A stretch of 30,723 nucleotides of DNA, taken from the NCBI GenBank assembly GCA_035294725.1, contig DATGKK010000017.1, positions 1 through 30,723 on the forward strand, read 5' to 3'. The notes beneath the pieces were generated by a model. The model did no database searches. It saw nothing but the letters and a program-made list of their open reading frames with translations, and had not been told where the DNA came from. Shown piece after piece: positions 24,165-30,598 of this stretch. The stretch comes from DATGKK01 sp035294725 (GTDB lineage Bacteria; Actinomycetota; Acidimicrobiia; Acidimicrobiales; Bog-793). The position numbers were made by a program, and so were the translations under genes. Positions within the stretch are counted from its first letter, which is position 1. Each line of letters opens with the position of its first letter.

Positions 24165-25289
24165 TCAGGAGCCGAACAGGCGCTGGCCCTCGAAGCCGGC
24201 AGCGGCGGCCGGCTCTCCCCCGGCCGGCCAGGCGGGGGCGGGATCGGGCAGGGCGAGGCCCAGGTGCTCGTAGGCCGCCGGGGTCGCGATCCTGCCTCGC
24301 GGGGTGCGCATCACCAGCCCGCAGGCGAGCAGGAAGGGCTCGTAGACGTCCTCCACCGTCTCGGGCTCCTCCCCCACGCTCACGGCGAGGGTGGAAAGAC
24401 CGACGGGACGGCCGGCGAAGCGCTGGCAGAGGATCTCGAGGATGGTCCGGTCGACCCGATCGAGCCCGAGGTGGTCCACCCCGAACTGGTCGAGGCCCGC
24501 CTTGGCCTCGGCGAGCGTGACGGCACCGGTGCCCTTCACCTCGGCCCAGTCCCGCACCCGGCGCAAAAGGCGGATCGCGAGCCGGGGCGTGCCCCGGGAG
24601 CGCCGGGCGATCTCGGCAGCTCCGGCGGAGTCGAGCGAGACCCCGAGCACTCCTGCGGTTCGCACGACGATCCGCTCGAGCTCCTCCTCGCCGTAGTGGT
24701 CGAGGCGTGCGACGAAGCCGAAGCGGTCCCGGAGGGGGCCGGTGACGAGTCCCGTGCGGGTCGTCGCCCCGACCAGCGTGAACGGCGGCAGGTCGAGCCG
24801 GAGCGAGCGCGCGGTCGGGCCCTTGCCGATCACGATGTCGAGCTGGAAGTCCTCCATCGCCGGGTAGAGGACCTCCTCGACGGCTCGGCCGAGCCGGTGG
24901 ATCTCGTCGATGAAGAGCACGTCGCCCGCCTCGAGGCCGGTGAGGATGGCGGCGACGTCGCCGCTCCGCACGAGCGCGGGACCCGAGGTGATGCGCAGGT
25001 TCGCTCGCATCTCAGCCGCCACGATGCCCGCCAGCGTCGTCTTGCCAAGACCGGGCGGCCCGGCGAACAGCAGGTGGTCCACGGCCTGGCCGCGCCGGCG
25101 GGCCGCCTCGAGCACGATGGCGAGCCGCTCGCGCAGCTCCTCCTGGCCGACGAACTCCTCGAGCCGCCTCGGGCGCAGGCTCGCCTCGAGCGCCACCTCG
25201 CCCTCGGCAAGCGCCCCCGAGAGGGGGCGGTCGCCGGCGCCGGGCGCCGGCGCCGCCTCGGCGGCCAGGATCTCCCGCCGCGGGCTCAC
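24165..25289 (-). CDS. ruvB: Holliday junction branch migration helicase RuvB
   Basis: 374 residues, slightly longer than the usual ~340 because of a 30-residue Ala/Pro-rich N-terminal leader. AAA+ motifs: LRPRRLEEFVGQ, Walker A AGPPGLGKTT, Walker B LFIDEIHRL, sensor 1 GATTRTG, arginine-finger segment PLRDRFG, sensor 2 SRGTPRLAIRLLRRVRD, and the winged-helix part near TPRGRIATPAAYEHLGL. The GTG at 25289 has GGGGAG 8 bases upstream. It works with RuvA to drive branch migration at Holliday junctions. Confidence 0.97.
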   Translation of the reverse strand: MSPRREILAAEAAPAPGAGDRPLSGALAEGEVALEASLRPRRLEEFVGQEELRERLAIVLEAARRRGQAVDHLLFAGPPGLGKTTLAGIVAAEMRANLRITSGPALVRSGDVAAILTGLEAGDVLFIDEIHRLGRAVEEVLYPAMEDFQLDIVIGKGPTARSLRLDLPPFTLVGATTRTGLVTGPLRDRFGFVARLDHYGEEELERIVVRTAGVLGVSLDSAGAAEIARRSRGTPRLAIRLLRRVRDWAEVKGTGAVTLAEAKAGLDQFGVDHLGLDRVDRTILEILCQRFAGRPVGLSTLAVSVGEEPETVEDVYEPFLLACGLVMRTPRGRIATPAAYEHLGLALPDPAPAWPAGGEPAAAAGFEGQRLFGS

Positions 25290-25320
25290 GAGAGCTGCTC
25301 CCCGGGAAGCGGGCGAGCGG

Positions 25321-25932
25321 TCACCGGTGCACCGCCAGCTCGCGCAGCGCCTGGCGGAGCAGCTCCTCGACCGTGCCCTCGCCGGGCAGCACGCGCAGCG
25401 CCGCCCTCACCTCGTCCGGTCCGTAGCCGAGCTGGCCGAGCGCCTCGGCCACCTCGGCCGCCGCCGAGGGCGCTCCGCCCGCTCGGAGCAACTCGGCGGT
25501 GCCGGTGCCGTCGAGCTGATCGAAGCGGGACTTGAGCTCGACGAGCAGCCGCGTCGCCGTCTTCTTCCCCACGCCCGGGACGAGGGTCAGCGCGTCGACG
25601 TCGGAGCCCGCCACGATCTCGGCCAGGCGGGCCGGGGCGTGGACCGAGACGATGGCGAGCGCGAGCGCGGGCCCGACGCCATGCGCGCCGAGGAGGAGCT
25701 CGAAGCTCTCCCGCTCCTCAGGGGCGGAAAAGCCGTAGAGGACGATCGCGCCCTCGCGGACGTGGGTGTGGACAAAGAGGGCGACCTCCCCGTCGCCGGG
25801 CACCGCCCCGGCGGCCGCCCGCGGCGACACGAGCACTCGGTACCCGACGCCGCCGACGTCCACGACGAGCTCGACTGCGTGGTCGCCCGAGCGCCGCCGC
25901 TCGACGACGATCCCCCGCAGGTAACCGATCAC
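25321..25932 (-). CDS. ruvA: Holliday junction DNA helicase subunit RuvA
   Basis: 203 residues, the normal family length. It begins MIGYLRGIVVERR at a GTG overlapping the ruvC stop (GTGA), and includes VDVGGVGYRVLVS in domain I, the helix-hairpin-helix LTLVPGVGKKTATRLLVELK, and a C-terminal domain III (AAEVAEALGQLGYGPDEVRAALR) that contacts RuvB. It tetramerises on the junction and loads RuvB. It sits between ruvC and ruvB as in most actinobacteria. Confidence 0.97.
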   Translation of the reverse strand: MIGYLRGIVVERRRSGDHAVELVVDVGGVGYRVLVSPRAAAGAVPGDGEVALFVHTHVREGAIVLYGFSAPEERESFELLLGAHGVGPALALAIVSVHAPARLAEIVAGSDVDALTLVPGVGKKTATRLLVELKSRFDQLDGTGTAELLRAGGAPSAAAEVAEALGQLGYGPDEVRAALRVLPGEGTVEELLRQALRELAVHR

Positions 25933-26426
25933 GCGATCACCGCCTTGCGCTGCGCCCACGGGGCGGCACCGAGATGGCAGATCGCGAGCGCGAGCGCGTC
26001 CGCCGCGTCGGCAGGCCGGGGCGGCCGGGCGAGGCCGGCAAGGCGCTCCACCATCGCCTGCACCTGCTCTTTCGTGGCGTTCCCGTAACCGGTGACGGCC
26101 AGCTTCACCTCCGCGGCCGTGTACTCGGCCACCTCACAGCCCTGCTCGAAGGCGGTGAGCAGCGCCACGCCGCTCGCCTGGCCCACGGCCATCGCGGTGC
26201 GCGCGTTCGAGCGGAAAAAGACCCGCTCGATCACCATGACGTCGGGGCGCAACTGCACGAAGAGCTCGTTCAGGTCGGCCCGGAGCTGGGCGAGCCGGGC
26301 GGGGATCGGATCGCCCGGGGGCGTCGTGATCACGCCGGCCGCCTGCGCCACGAGCCCGGCGCTCGACCTCGTGACGCAGCCGTAGCCGCAACGCGAGAGG
26401 CCTGGGTCGATCCCGAGGACAAACAT
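25929..26426 (-). CDS. ruvC: Crossover junction endodeoxyribonuclease RuvC
   Basis: 165 residues. It starts MFVLGIDPGLSRCGYG with catalytic D7. Also visible are VMVIERVFF (E67) and the C-terminal acidic pair in PADAADALALAICH (D140, D143). It cuts Holliday junctions symmetrically to finish recombination. The ATG at 26426 lies 7 bases after a -10-like TACTAT and has no ribosome binding site, suggesting a leaderless transcript. The frame stays open far upstream through the island on the other strand, but RuvC homology starts at this Met. The usual yebC neighbour is absent because the accessory island abuts here. Confidence 0.95.
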   Translation of the reverse strand: MFVLGIDPGLSRCGYGCVTRSSAGLVAQAAGVITTPPGDPIPARLAQLRADLNELFVQLRPDVMVIERVFFRSNARTAMAVGQASGVALLTAFEQGCEVAEYTAAEVKLAVTGYGNATKEQVQAMVERLAGLARPPRPADAADALALAICHLGAAPWAQRKAVIA

Positions 26427-26462
26427 CCGTTCGATAGTAACCGGGGCGCCCGGCTTTGCCCA
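26419..26462 (-). promoter_or_regulatory. Candidate ruvC promoter with an imperfect SOS (LexA) box
   Basis: On the minus strand TGGGCA (26462-26457), 17 bases, then TACTAT (26439-26434); the A of the ruvC ATG is 8 bases past the -10. TCGAAC-GGAT-GTTTGT (26434-26419) matches 10 of 12 positions of the mycobacterial-type LexA box TCGAAC-N4-GTTCGA and overlaps the -10 and the start codon. ruvCAB is SOS-controlled in many bacteria, so a LexA role is plausible. Confidence 0.45.
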
Positions 26463-26511
26463 GCATTTGCTCGTTGCCCGAGAAGTCGGCTGCCTGCCCA
26501 AGAAAGACGCT

Positions 26512-26531
26512 CTAGGCGGTCGACCTCCTAG
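26512..26531. repeat. Near-perfect 20 bp palindrome between ruvC and the accessory island
   Basis: CTAGGCGGTCGACCTCCTAG pairs with itself at all but one base pair (C17 against T26 of the 26500s). It sits about 50 bases upstream of the ruvC -35 box. It could be an operator or a boundary/recombination site. Nothing else recognisable lies in 26463-26613. Confidence 0.4.
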
Positions 26532-26613
26532 GCAGCACCCCCGGCCAGCGGGATGACGGCGACGAGGATCGGCTCTCTCGCCCCCGGTGATGCAAGCACA
26601 AGCCTGTCGATGC

Positions 26614-26642
26614 TTGCTTGTAACGTCGGGTCGTGGGACAAT
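26614..26642 (+). promoter_or_regulatory. Candidate leaderless promoter of the P63C gene
   Basis: TTGCTT (26614-26619), 17 bases, GACAAT (26637-26642), with the ATG beginning 7 bases after the -10. There is no Shine-Dalgarno before the ATG. An imperfect inverted pair, GCAAGCACAAGC (26592-26603) and GCTTGCTTGT (26612-26621), overlaps the -35, and GCAAGCAC recurs at 26657, suggesting a regulator site. Confidence 0.35.
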
Positions 26643-26648
26643 GTAAGC

Positions 26649-27719
26649 ATGGATGAGCAAGCACACTTCAGTTTCGGCGGCGACGAGGACCACTCTGCCG
26701 GTGCGGACGCGCAGGCGAAGGGGCGTGCTCGGGGCGGCGTGGAGCGAGCCAAACGGCTCACTCCTGAGCAGCGGGCCAGGATCGCTAGTAAGGCCGGTCA
26801 GGCCCGTTGGGCTGGGACCGTGAGGGAGGCGATCTGCGGCTCGCCTGATCACCCACTTCGTATTGGCGACATCGAGATCGAGTGCTACGTCCTGGAGGAC
26901 GGCACGCGTGTCCTCACCCAGTCGACGTTCCTGCGGGCTCTCGGACGCCAAGGCAGGCCGAGGGGTCGCGAGGGGATGGATGAGAGCCTGCCGCCGATCT
27001 TGCGAGGAAAAACGATCCGGCCGTTCGTCTCTGACGACACAATCGCCAAGAGCAGGCCGATCGTCTTCACGCCGCCGCACGGCGGCCGGGCAAGCGGGTA
27101 CAACGCTCTGCTGCTCCCGGAGGTGTGCGAAATCTTCTTGGCCGCCCGTGAACGGGAGGGAAAGGCCTTTCCCCACCAGCTCAACGAGGTGGCCGCTAGG
27201 GCTGAAATCCTTGTACGCGGGCTCGCCCGCGTTGGGATCGTGGCACTTGTTGACGAGGCGACCGGCTTCCAAGAGGTCCGCACTCGTGACGCCCTTGCCA
27301 GGATTCTGGAGGCTTACATCGACAAGGAGTTGAACGCGTGGGTGAGCACCTTCCCGCCAGACTTCTACCGCGAGTTGTTCCGGCTCCGGGGACTGGATTA
27401 CGACAGCGAGAGTGTCAGACGGCCGCAGTACTTCGGGATGCTGACGAACAACATCGTCTACGAGCGCTTGGCCCCTGGGGTGCTCGACGAACTCCGCATC
27501 ATCGTCCCGAAGGACGAGCGCGGCCGACGTAAGCACAAGTTCTTTCAGCGCCTGACCACTCACGTCGGTTACCCCAAGCTGCGGGAGCACCTGGGATCGG
27601 TCGTCACTCTGATGAAGCTGAGCAACGACTGGGCCGACTTCCGGACCAAGCTCGACCGCATCCATCCCCGCATCGGAGACACGATTCCGCTGCCGTTCGA
27701 TGACGACAGCGGGCTCTAG
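26649..27719 (+). CDS. P63C-domain protein
   Basis: 356 residues from ATG 26649. I prefer this start over an in-frame upstream one because the region before it is promoter-like. The N-terminal ~55 residues are charged and low-complexity (GADAQAKGRARGGVERAKR). The C-terminal half contains the P63C domain: ILEAYIDKELNAWVSTFPPDFYRELFRLRGL, then PQYFGMLTNNIVYERLAPGVLDELR. A central part (DGTRVLTQSTFLRALGR, KTIRPFV) resembles the region that commonly precedes P63C. The domain is known from phage and mobile-element proteins; its biochemistry is not established, so I assign no function. Codon use is less GC-biased than ruvC. Its stop codon lies inside the palindrome CTAG shared with the convergent zinc-ribbon gene. 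Confidence 0.8.
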   Translation: MDEQAHFSFGGDEDHSAGADAQAKGRARGGVERAKRLTPEQRARIASKAGQARWAGTVREAICGSPDHPLRIGDIEIECYVLEDGTRVLTQSTFLRALGRQGRPRGREGMDESLPPILRGKTIRPFVSDDTIAKSRPIVFTPPHGGRASGYNALLLPEVCEIFLAAREREGKAFPHQLNEVAARAEILVRGLARVGIVALVDEATGFQEVRTRDALARILEAYIDKELNAWVSTFPPDFYRELFRLRGLDYDSESVRRPQYFGMLTNNIVYERLAPGVLDELRIIVPKDERGRRKHKFFQRLTTHVGYPKLREHLGSVVTLMKLSNDWADFRTKLDRIHPRIGDTIPLPFDDDSGL

Positions 27720-27868
27720 GTCTCGGGTTTCGTCCTCCGCGGCCTGTCCCAGTACGGCGATTTGCACTTCGGGTTGGGGCATACCTTCGGTGGCCGATCG
27801 CCCCGCGGCAGCCACTCGTGCCCGCACCGAAGGCAGCGGTAGCCCCAGAGCTGCACTTTCTCTACCAT
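27716..27868 (-). CDS. Small zinc-ribbon protein (50 residues)
   Basis: A short frame encoding MVEKVQLWGYRCLRCGHEWL and then PRGDRPPKVCPNPKCKSPYW plus a basic end DRPRRTKPET. The two Cys pairs (C12-x2-C15 and C30-x4-C35) make a zinc ribbon. The following SPYWDRPRR is a recurring signature of small zinc-ribbon proteins in bacteria and archaea. Its TAG overlaps the P63C stop in CTAG (27716-27719). It is divergent from the SWIM/transposase gene and shares its palindrome-rich promoter region. The ATG has no ribosome binding site but lies 7 bases after TACACT, so it may be leaderless. Function unknown; nucleic-acid binding is a fair guess. Confidence 0.75.
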   Translation of the reverse strand: MVEKVQLWGYRCLRCGHEWLPRGDRPPKVCPNPKCKSPYWDRPRRTKPET

Positions 27869-27875
27869 GCCGCCT

Positions 27876-27904
27876 AGTGTACCCGATCGGTATATCCCGA
27901 TCTA
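27876..27904 (-). promoter_or_regulatory. Candidate promoter of the zinc-ribbon gene with an operator-like palindrome
   Basis: On the minus strand TAGATC (27904-27899), 17 bases, TACACT (27881-27876), then 7 bases to the ATG. GATCGG-TATATC-CCGATC (27885-27902) is an inverted repeat sitting in the spacer. The -35 is weak. Confidence 0.4.
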
Positions 27905-27907
27905 GTA

Positions 27908-27936
27908 TTGACTTCTCTATCCCGATTCGGGATAGT
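27908..27936 (+). promoter_or_regulatory. Promoter of the SWIM/DDE gene with a 19 bp palindromic operator
   Basis: TTGACT (27908-27913), 17 bases, GATAGT (27931-27936). CTATCCCGATTCGGGATAG (27917-27935) is a perfect palindrome with 9-base arms around a central T, and it covers the spacer and the -10. Half-sites of the same kind (ACCCGAT, TATCCCGATC) recur at 27881 and 27893. This is strong evidence for repression by a dimeric DNA-binding protein. Confidence 0.7.
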
Positions 27937-27960
27937 CCTAGTAGGTACACACCTACTAGG
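27937..27960 (+). promoter_or_regulatory. Hairpin overlapping the Shine-Dalgarno of the SWIM/DDE gene
   Basis: CCTAGTAGGT (27937-27946) and ACCTACTAGG (27951-27960) are perfect 10-base arms with loop ACAC. The right arm contains the first three bases of AGGAGGG (27958-27964), which precedes the ATG at 27969. Folding of the mRNA would partly hide the ribosome binding site. As DNA it is also a 24 bp palindrome. Confidence 0.65.
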
Positions 27961-27968
27961 AGGGTCCG

Positions 27969-29180
27969 ATGGACAACCGGGAACTCAAGGGCATGCAGAT
28001 CGCAGCAGCGATGCCGCTGCGCAGGGACGCAAAGGGCTGGATCGTCCCGTCGCAGAGCGGCCCCGGCACCTACACGGTCTCTCCGCACCCGACCACGACC
28101 TACAAGGTCGCTCAGGGTCTCGTCCCGCCGCCCCTTCCCGACGTGCAGCCGTGGTCCTGCACCTGCCCTGACTTCGAACTGCGGAACAGGCCATGCAAGC
28201 ACGTCATCGCTGTCACCTACGTCATCCGCCGCCAGAGCACCGAGCTGGACGGCGCCGTCGTGACGGAGGAAGTACGGGTCACGTACACACAGGATTGGAC
28301 GGCCTACAACGCCGCTCAATGCCACGAGAAGGAGCTGCTGCTCCCGATGCTGGCCGACCTGTGCTCGACGATCCCCAACCCGCCGCGGGTCGGTCGGGGT
28401 CGCCCCAGGCTGCCGCGGAGCGACATGGCCTTCGCCGCCATCTCCAAGGTGTACGCGGGGCTGTCCGCTCGCCGCTTCGACACCGACGTTCGAGAGGCAG
28501 CGGCCAAGGGACTGACCGACGTGGCTCCCCACTACAACAGCGTGCTCGCTTACCTGGCCGACCCTGAGATGACCCCCGCGCTGGAACAGCTCGTGACCCT
28601 CTCGGCGCTGCCCCTGGCGGGTGTTGAGCAGGACTTCGCGATGGACTCGACGGGCTTCTCCACTTGCAACTACGTCAGGTGGTTCGATCACAAGTGGGGT
28701 CGCGAGCAGAAGCGGCAGGACTGGGTGAAGCTCCACGCGACGACCGGCGTGCTCACCAACGTCATCACCACCGCCGTCGTGACACCGCACGTCGGCGAGG
28801 GCACGAGCGACAGCAAGCAGTTCCCTGCGCTGCTCGCCGGAACAGCTCAGCACTTCACGATGCGGGAAGTCAGCGCCGACAAGGCTTACTCGTCCAAGGC
28901 CCACCTGGAAGCCGTCGAGGCTGTTGGGGCGACCCCGTTCATCCCGTTTCGGGGCAACCAGATCGGCGTCCTTGGGCCACAATCGTCGCTGTTCAACGTG
29001 ACCCGCGACGTGATCCCCGGCCCGGAGGCGTCCGCCTGGGTCCGCATGTACCACTACTTCGCCTACCAGCGCGACACGTTCCTGTCGCACTACCACCGCC
29101 GCTCGAACGTCGAGACGTCGTTCTCGATGATCAAGCGGAAGGTGGCGTCCATCCCCCGGTGTAAAAGTCAGCGGGCATAG
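27969..29180 (+). CDS. SWIM zinc-finger / DDE transposase fusion, C-terminally truncated by an IS256-family insertion
   Basis: The native reading ends at K391; the last 12 residues (VASIPRCKSQRA) are read from the inserted element. A SWIM zinc finger CxC-x9-CxH occupies residues 64-78 (C64, C66, C76, H78 in WSCTCPDFELRNRPCKHVIAV). A middle region (RGRPRLPRSDMAFAAISKVYAG) leads into an IS4/IS5-like DDE domain: D226 in AMDSTGF, VKLHATTGVLTNVITTAVVT, D304 in SADKAYSS and E382 in NVETSFSMIKRK. All three acidic residues remain, but the ~60-70 residues normally following are missing and are not found beyond the insertion. AGGAGGG supports the ATG. Probably inactive now. The fusion implies a transposase with its own extra DNA- or protein-binding module. 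Confidence 0.82.
   Translation: MDNRELKGMQIAAAMPLRRDAKGWIVPSQSGPGTYTVSPHPTTTYKVAQGLVPPPLPDVQPWSCTCPDFELRNRPCKHVIAVTYVIRRQSTELDGAVVTEEVRVTYTQDWTAYNAAQCHEKELLLPMLADLCSTIPNPPRVGRGRPRLPRSDMAFAAISKVYAGLSARRFDTDVREAAAKGLTDVAPHYNSVLAYLADPEMTPALEQLVTLSALPLAGVEQDFAMDSTGFSTCNYVRWFDHKWGREQKRQDWVKLHATTGVLTNVITTAVVTPHVGEGTSDSKQFPALLAGTAQHFTMREVSADKAYSSKAHLEAVEAVGATPFIPFRGNQIGVLGPQSSLFNVTRDVIPGPEASAWVRMYHYFAYQRDTFLSHYHRRSNVETSFSMIKRKVASIPRCKSQRA
29141..29167 (+). repeat. Left terminal inverted repeat of the IS256-family element
   Basis: GGTGGCGTCC and GGTGTAAAAG separated by 7 bases, matching the right end in inverse orientation with the same 7-base spacing. Confidence 0.8.
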
Positions 29181-29226
29181 GTTCCTTCGAGAAGCAACCA
29201 ACTTGCACGAAGGAGACCTACACCCG

Positions 29227-30543
29227 ATGACTACACGAGTATCGCCTACCGAGCGCATCCGCGCGGAGATCGACGAGCTGTTCGCCTCCGAGGGGGATCT
29301 CGGCGAGGCGTTGGAGAAGGTCGCCCAGCTCGGCGCCCGGCTGCTGCTGCAGACGGCGTTGGAGACCGAGGTGACCGAGTTTCTGGGCCGCAACCGCTAC
29401 CAGCGGCGAGCGGCAGCCAAGGAGGCGACGTCGGGGTCGCGCAACGGTTACAGCCCGGTCACGATCAAGTCCACCGCCGGACCGGTCACCCTGCAGCGCC
29501 CGAAGCTGCGGGGCACGACCGCACAGTTCGCGTCCAGGCTGCTGGGCAGGGGCGTCTGTCGCACCAACGCCATCGAGAGCCTGATCATCGCCGGCTACGT
29601 GCGTGGCCTGTCCACCCGGGACGTCGAGGCCGCCCTGGTAGAGGCGCTGGGGGAGTCGGCCAGCGTGTCGAAGTCGACGGTGAGCCGGGTGTGCGAGGCG
29701 ATCAAGGCCGAGTTCGAGGCGTTCCGGGCCCGGGATCTCTCCGAGGTCGAGCTCGAGTACCTCTACCTGGACGGCTCCCACTTCAAGATGCACCCCGGGG
29801 CCGGTGCCGAGCCGGTGCTGGTCGCCTGGGGCATCACCGTCGACGGCCGGCCGGTGCTGCTGGCGATCGAGCCGGGCTCAACCGAGTCCACCGACGCCTG
29901 GCGGGAGTTCCTGCGGTCCATGATCGCCCGCGGGTTGCGGCCTCCGACCCTGGTGATCTCCGACGGCGGGCCCGGCCTGATCGGCGCCGTCGAACTCGTC
30001 TGGCCCGCCTCGGCCCGTCAACGCTGTCTGATCCACCGCTGCCGCAACCTGCTCGCCAAGGTCCCCAAGCACGCCCAGGACCAGCTGAAGGCCGACTTCT
30101 GGGCCATCTGGGACATCACCACCGAGGCGGGCGACGACGCCGTGGCCGAGGCCCGCCGGCGGGTCAAGGCGTTCGAGGCCAAGTGGGCCAAGCTCTACCC
30201 CTCGGCGGTCGCCTGCCTGACCGACGACCTCGAGCACCTCATCACCTACCTGCGCTTCCCCAAGGAGCACTGGCACCGGATCCGGCACTCCAACTTCATC
30301 GAGCGGACCTTCGGCGAGACCCGCCGGCGGGTCAAGGTCATCGGCCGGCTCCCCGGAGAGCGTTCCTGCCTGAGCCTGGTCTGGGCCGTGTTGGACCGGG
30401 CCAGCCGAGGCTGGCGGGGCGTGGAGATGACCCCCAAGACCGTCCGCCACCTCCAACAACTCCGCCTCGAACTACTCGGCCCGCCACCGCGCCCGGCCAC
30501 CCCAGACCGAGCAGTCGACCAGACCGTCACAGCCGCCGCGTAA
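29227..30543 (+). CDS. IS256-family (Mutator-type) transposase
   Basis: 438 residues from ATG 29227, preceded by AAGGAG (29210-29215). A TTG at 29203 is a less likely start. Family marks: LGRNRYQRR, RNGYSPVTIKSTAGPVTLQRPKLRG, YVRGLSTRDVEAAL, the DDE residues D182 (YLYLDGSHF), D246 (VISDGGPGL) and E364 (FIERTFGETRRRVKVIGRLP), and RQRCLIHRCRNLLAKVPK. The frame is intact with all catalytic residues, so the element may be active. It moves by cut-out circle formation as known for IS256. Confidence 0.93.
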   Translation: MTTRVSPTERIRAEIDELFASEGDLGEALEKVAQLGARLLLQTALETEVTEFLGRNRYQRRAAAKEATSGSRNGYSPVTIKSTAGPVTLQRPKLRGTTAQFASRLLGRGVCRTNAIESLIIAGYVRGLSTRDVEAALVEALGESASVSKSTVSRVCEAIKAEFEAFRARDLSEVELEYLYLDGSHFKMHPGAGAEPVLVAWGITVDGRPVLLAIEPGSTESTDAWREFLRSMIARGLRPPTLVISDGGPGLIGAVELVWPASARQRCLIHRCRNLLAKVPKHAQDQLKADFWAIWDITTEAGDDAVAEARRRVKAFEAKWAKLYPSAVACLTDDLEHLITYLRFPKEHWHRIRHSNFIERTFGETRRRVKVIGRLPGERSCLSLVWAVLDRASRGWRGVEMTPKTVRHLQQLRLELLGPPPRPATPDRAVDQTVTAAA

Positions 30544-30571
30544 CATCAACCCCGGAACCTGCGCCCGGCTG

Positions 30572-30598
30572 CTTTTACACCAGAACCGGGACGCCACC
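30572..30598 (-). repeat. Right terminal inverted repeat of the IS256-family element
   Basis: Reads GGTGGCGTCC, 7 bases, GGTGTAAAAG on the minus strand; the partner of 29141-29167. Confidence 0.8.

Larger units (their letters stand above)
29141..30598 (+). mobile_element. Complete IS256-family insertion sequence (1458 bp)
   Basis: The ends are inverted repeats: GGTGGCGTCC, 7 unmatched bases, GGTGTAAAAG on the left (29141-29167), and the complement of the same pattern on the right (30572-30598). Inside these, CAGC and GGGC segments also match. In IS256 itself the conserved GTGTAAAAG block also begins 18 bases from the tip, which supports these outer ends rather than ones at the GGTGTAAAAG. 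One transposase gene fills the element. Flanks AAGCGGAA (left) and GGTCGTCC (right) do not match, so no 8-9 bp target duplication is present. Confidence 0.85.

Noticed and set aside
25929..29393. A very long minus-strand open frame running from ruvC through the island
   Set aside because: Only the last 165 residues match a known protein (RuvC). The rest is antisense to the P63C and SWIM/DDE genes, which have clear domains, and across the zinc-ribbon gene it is a different frame on the same strand.
29158..30581. Shorter IS boundaries at GGTGTAAAAG
   Set aside because: A further matching decamer GGTGGCGTCC lies exactly 7 bases outside both ends, and IS256 has its GTGTAAAAG block internal to the tip, so the longer ends fit better.
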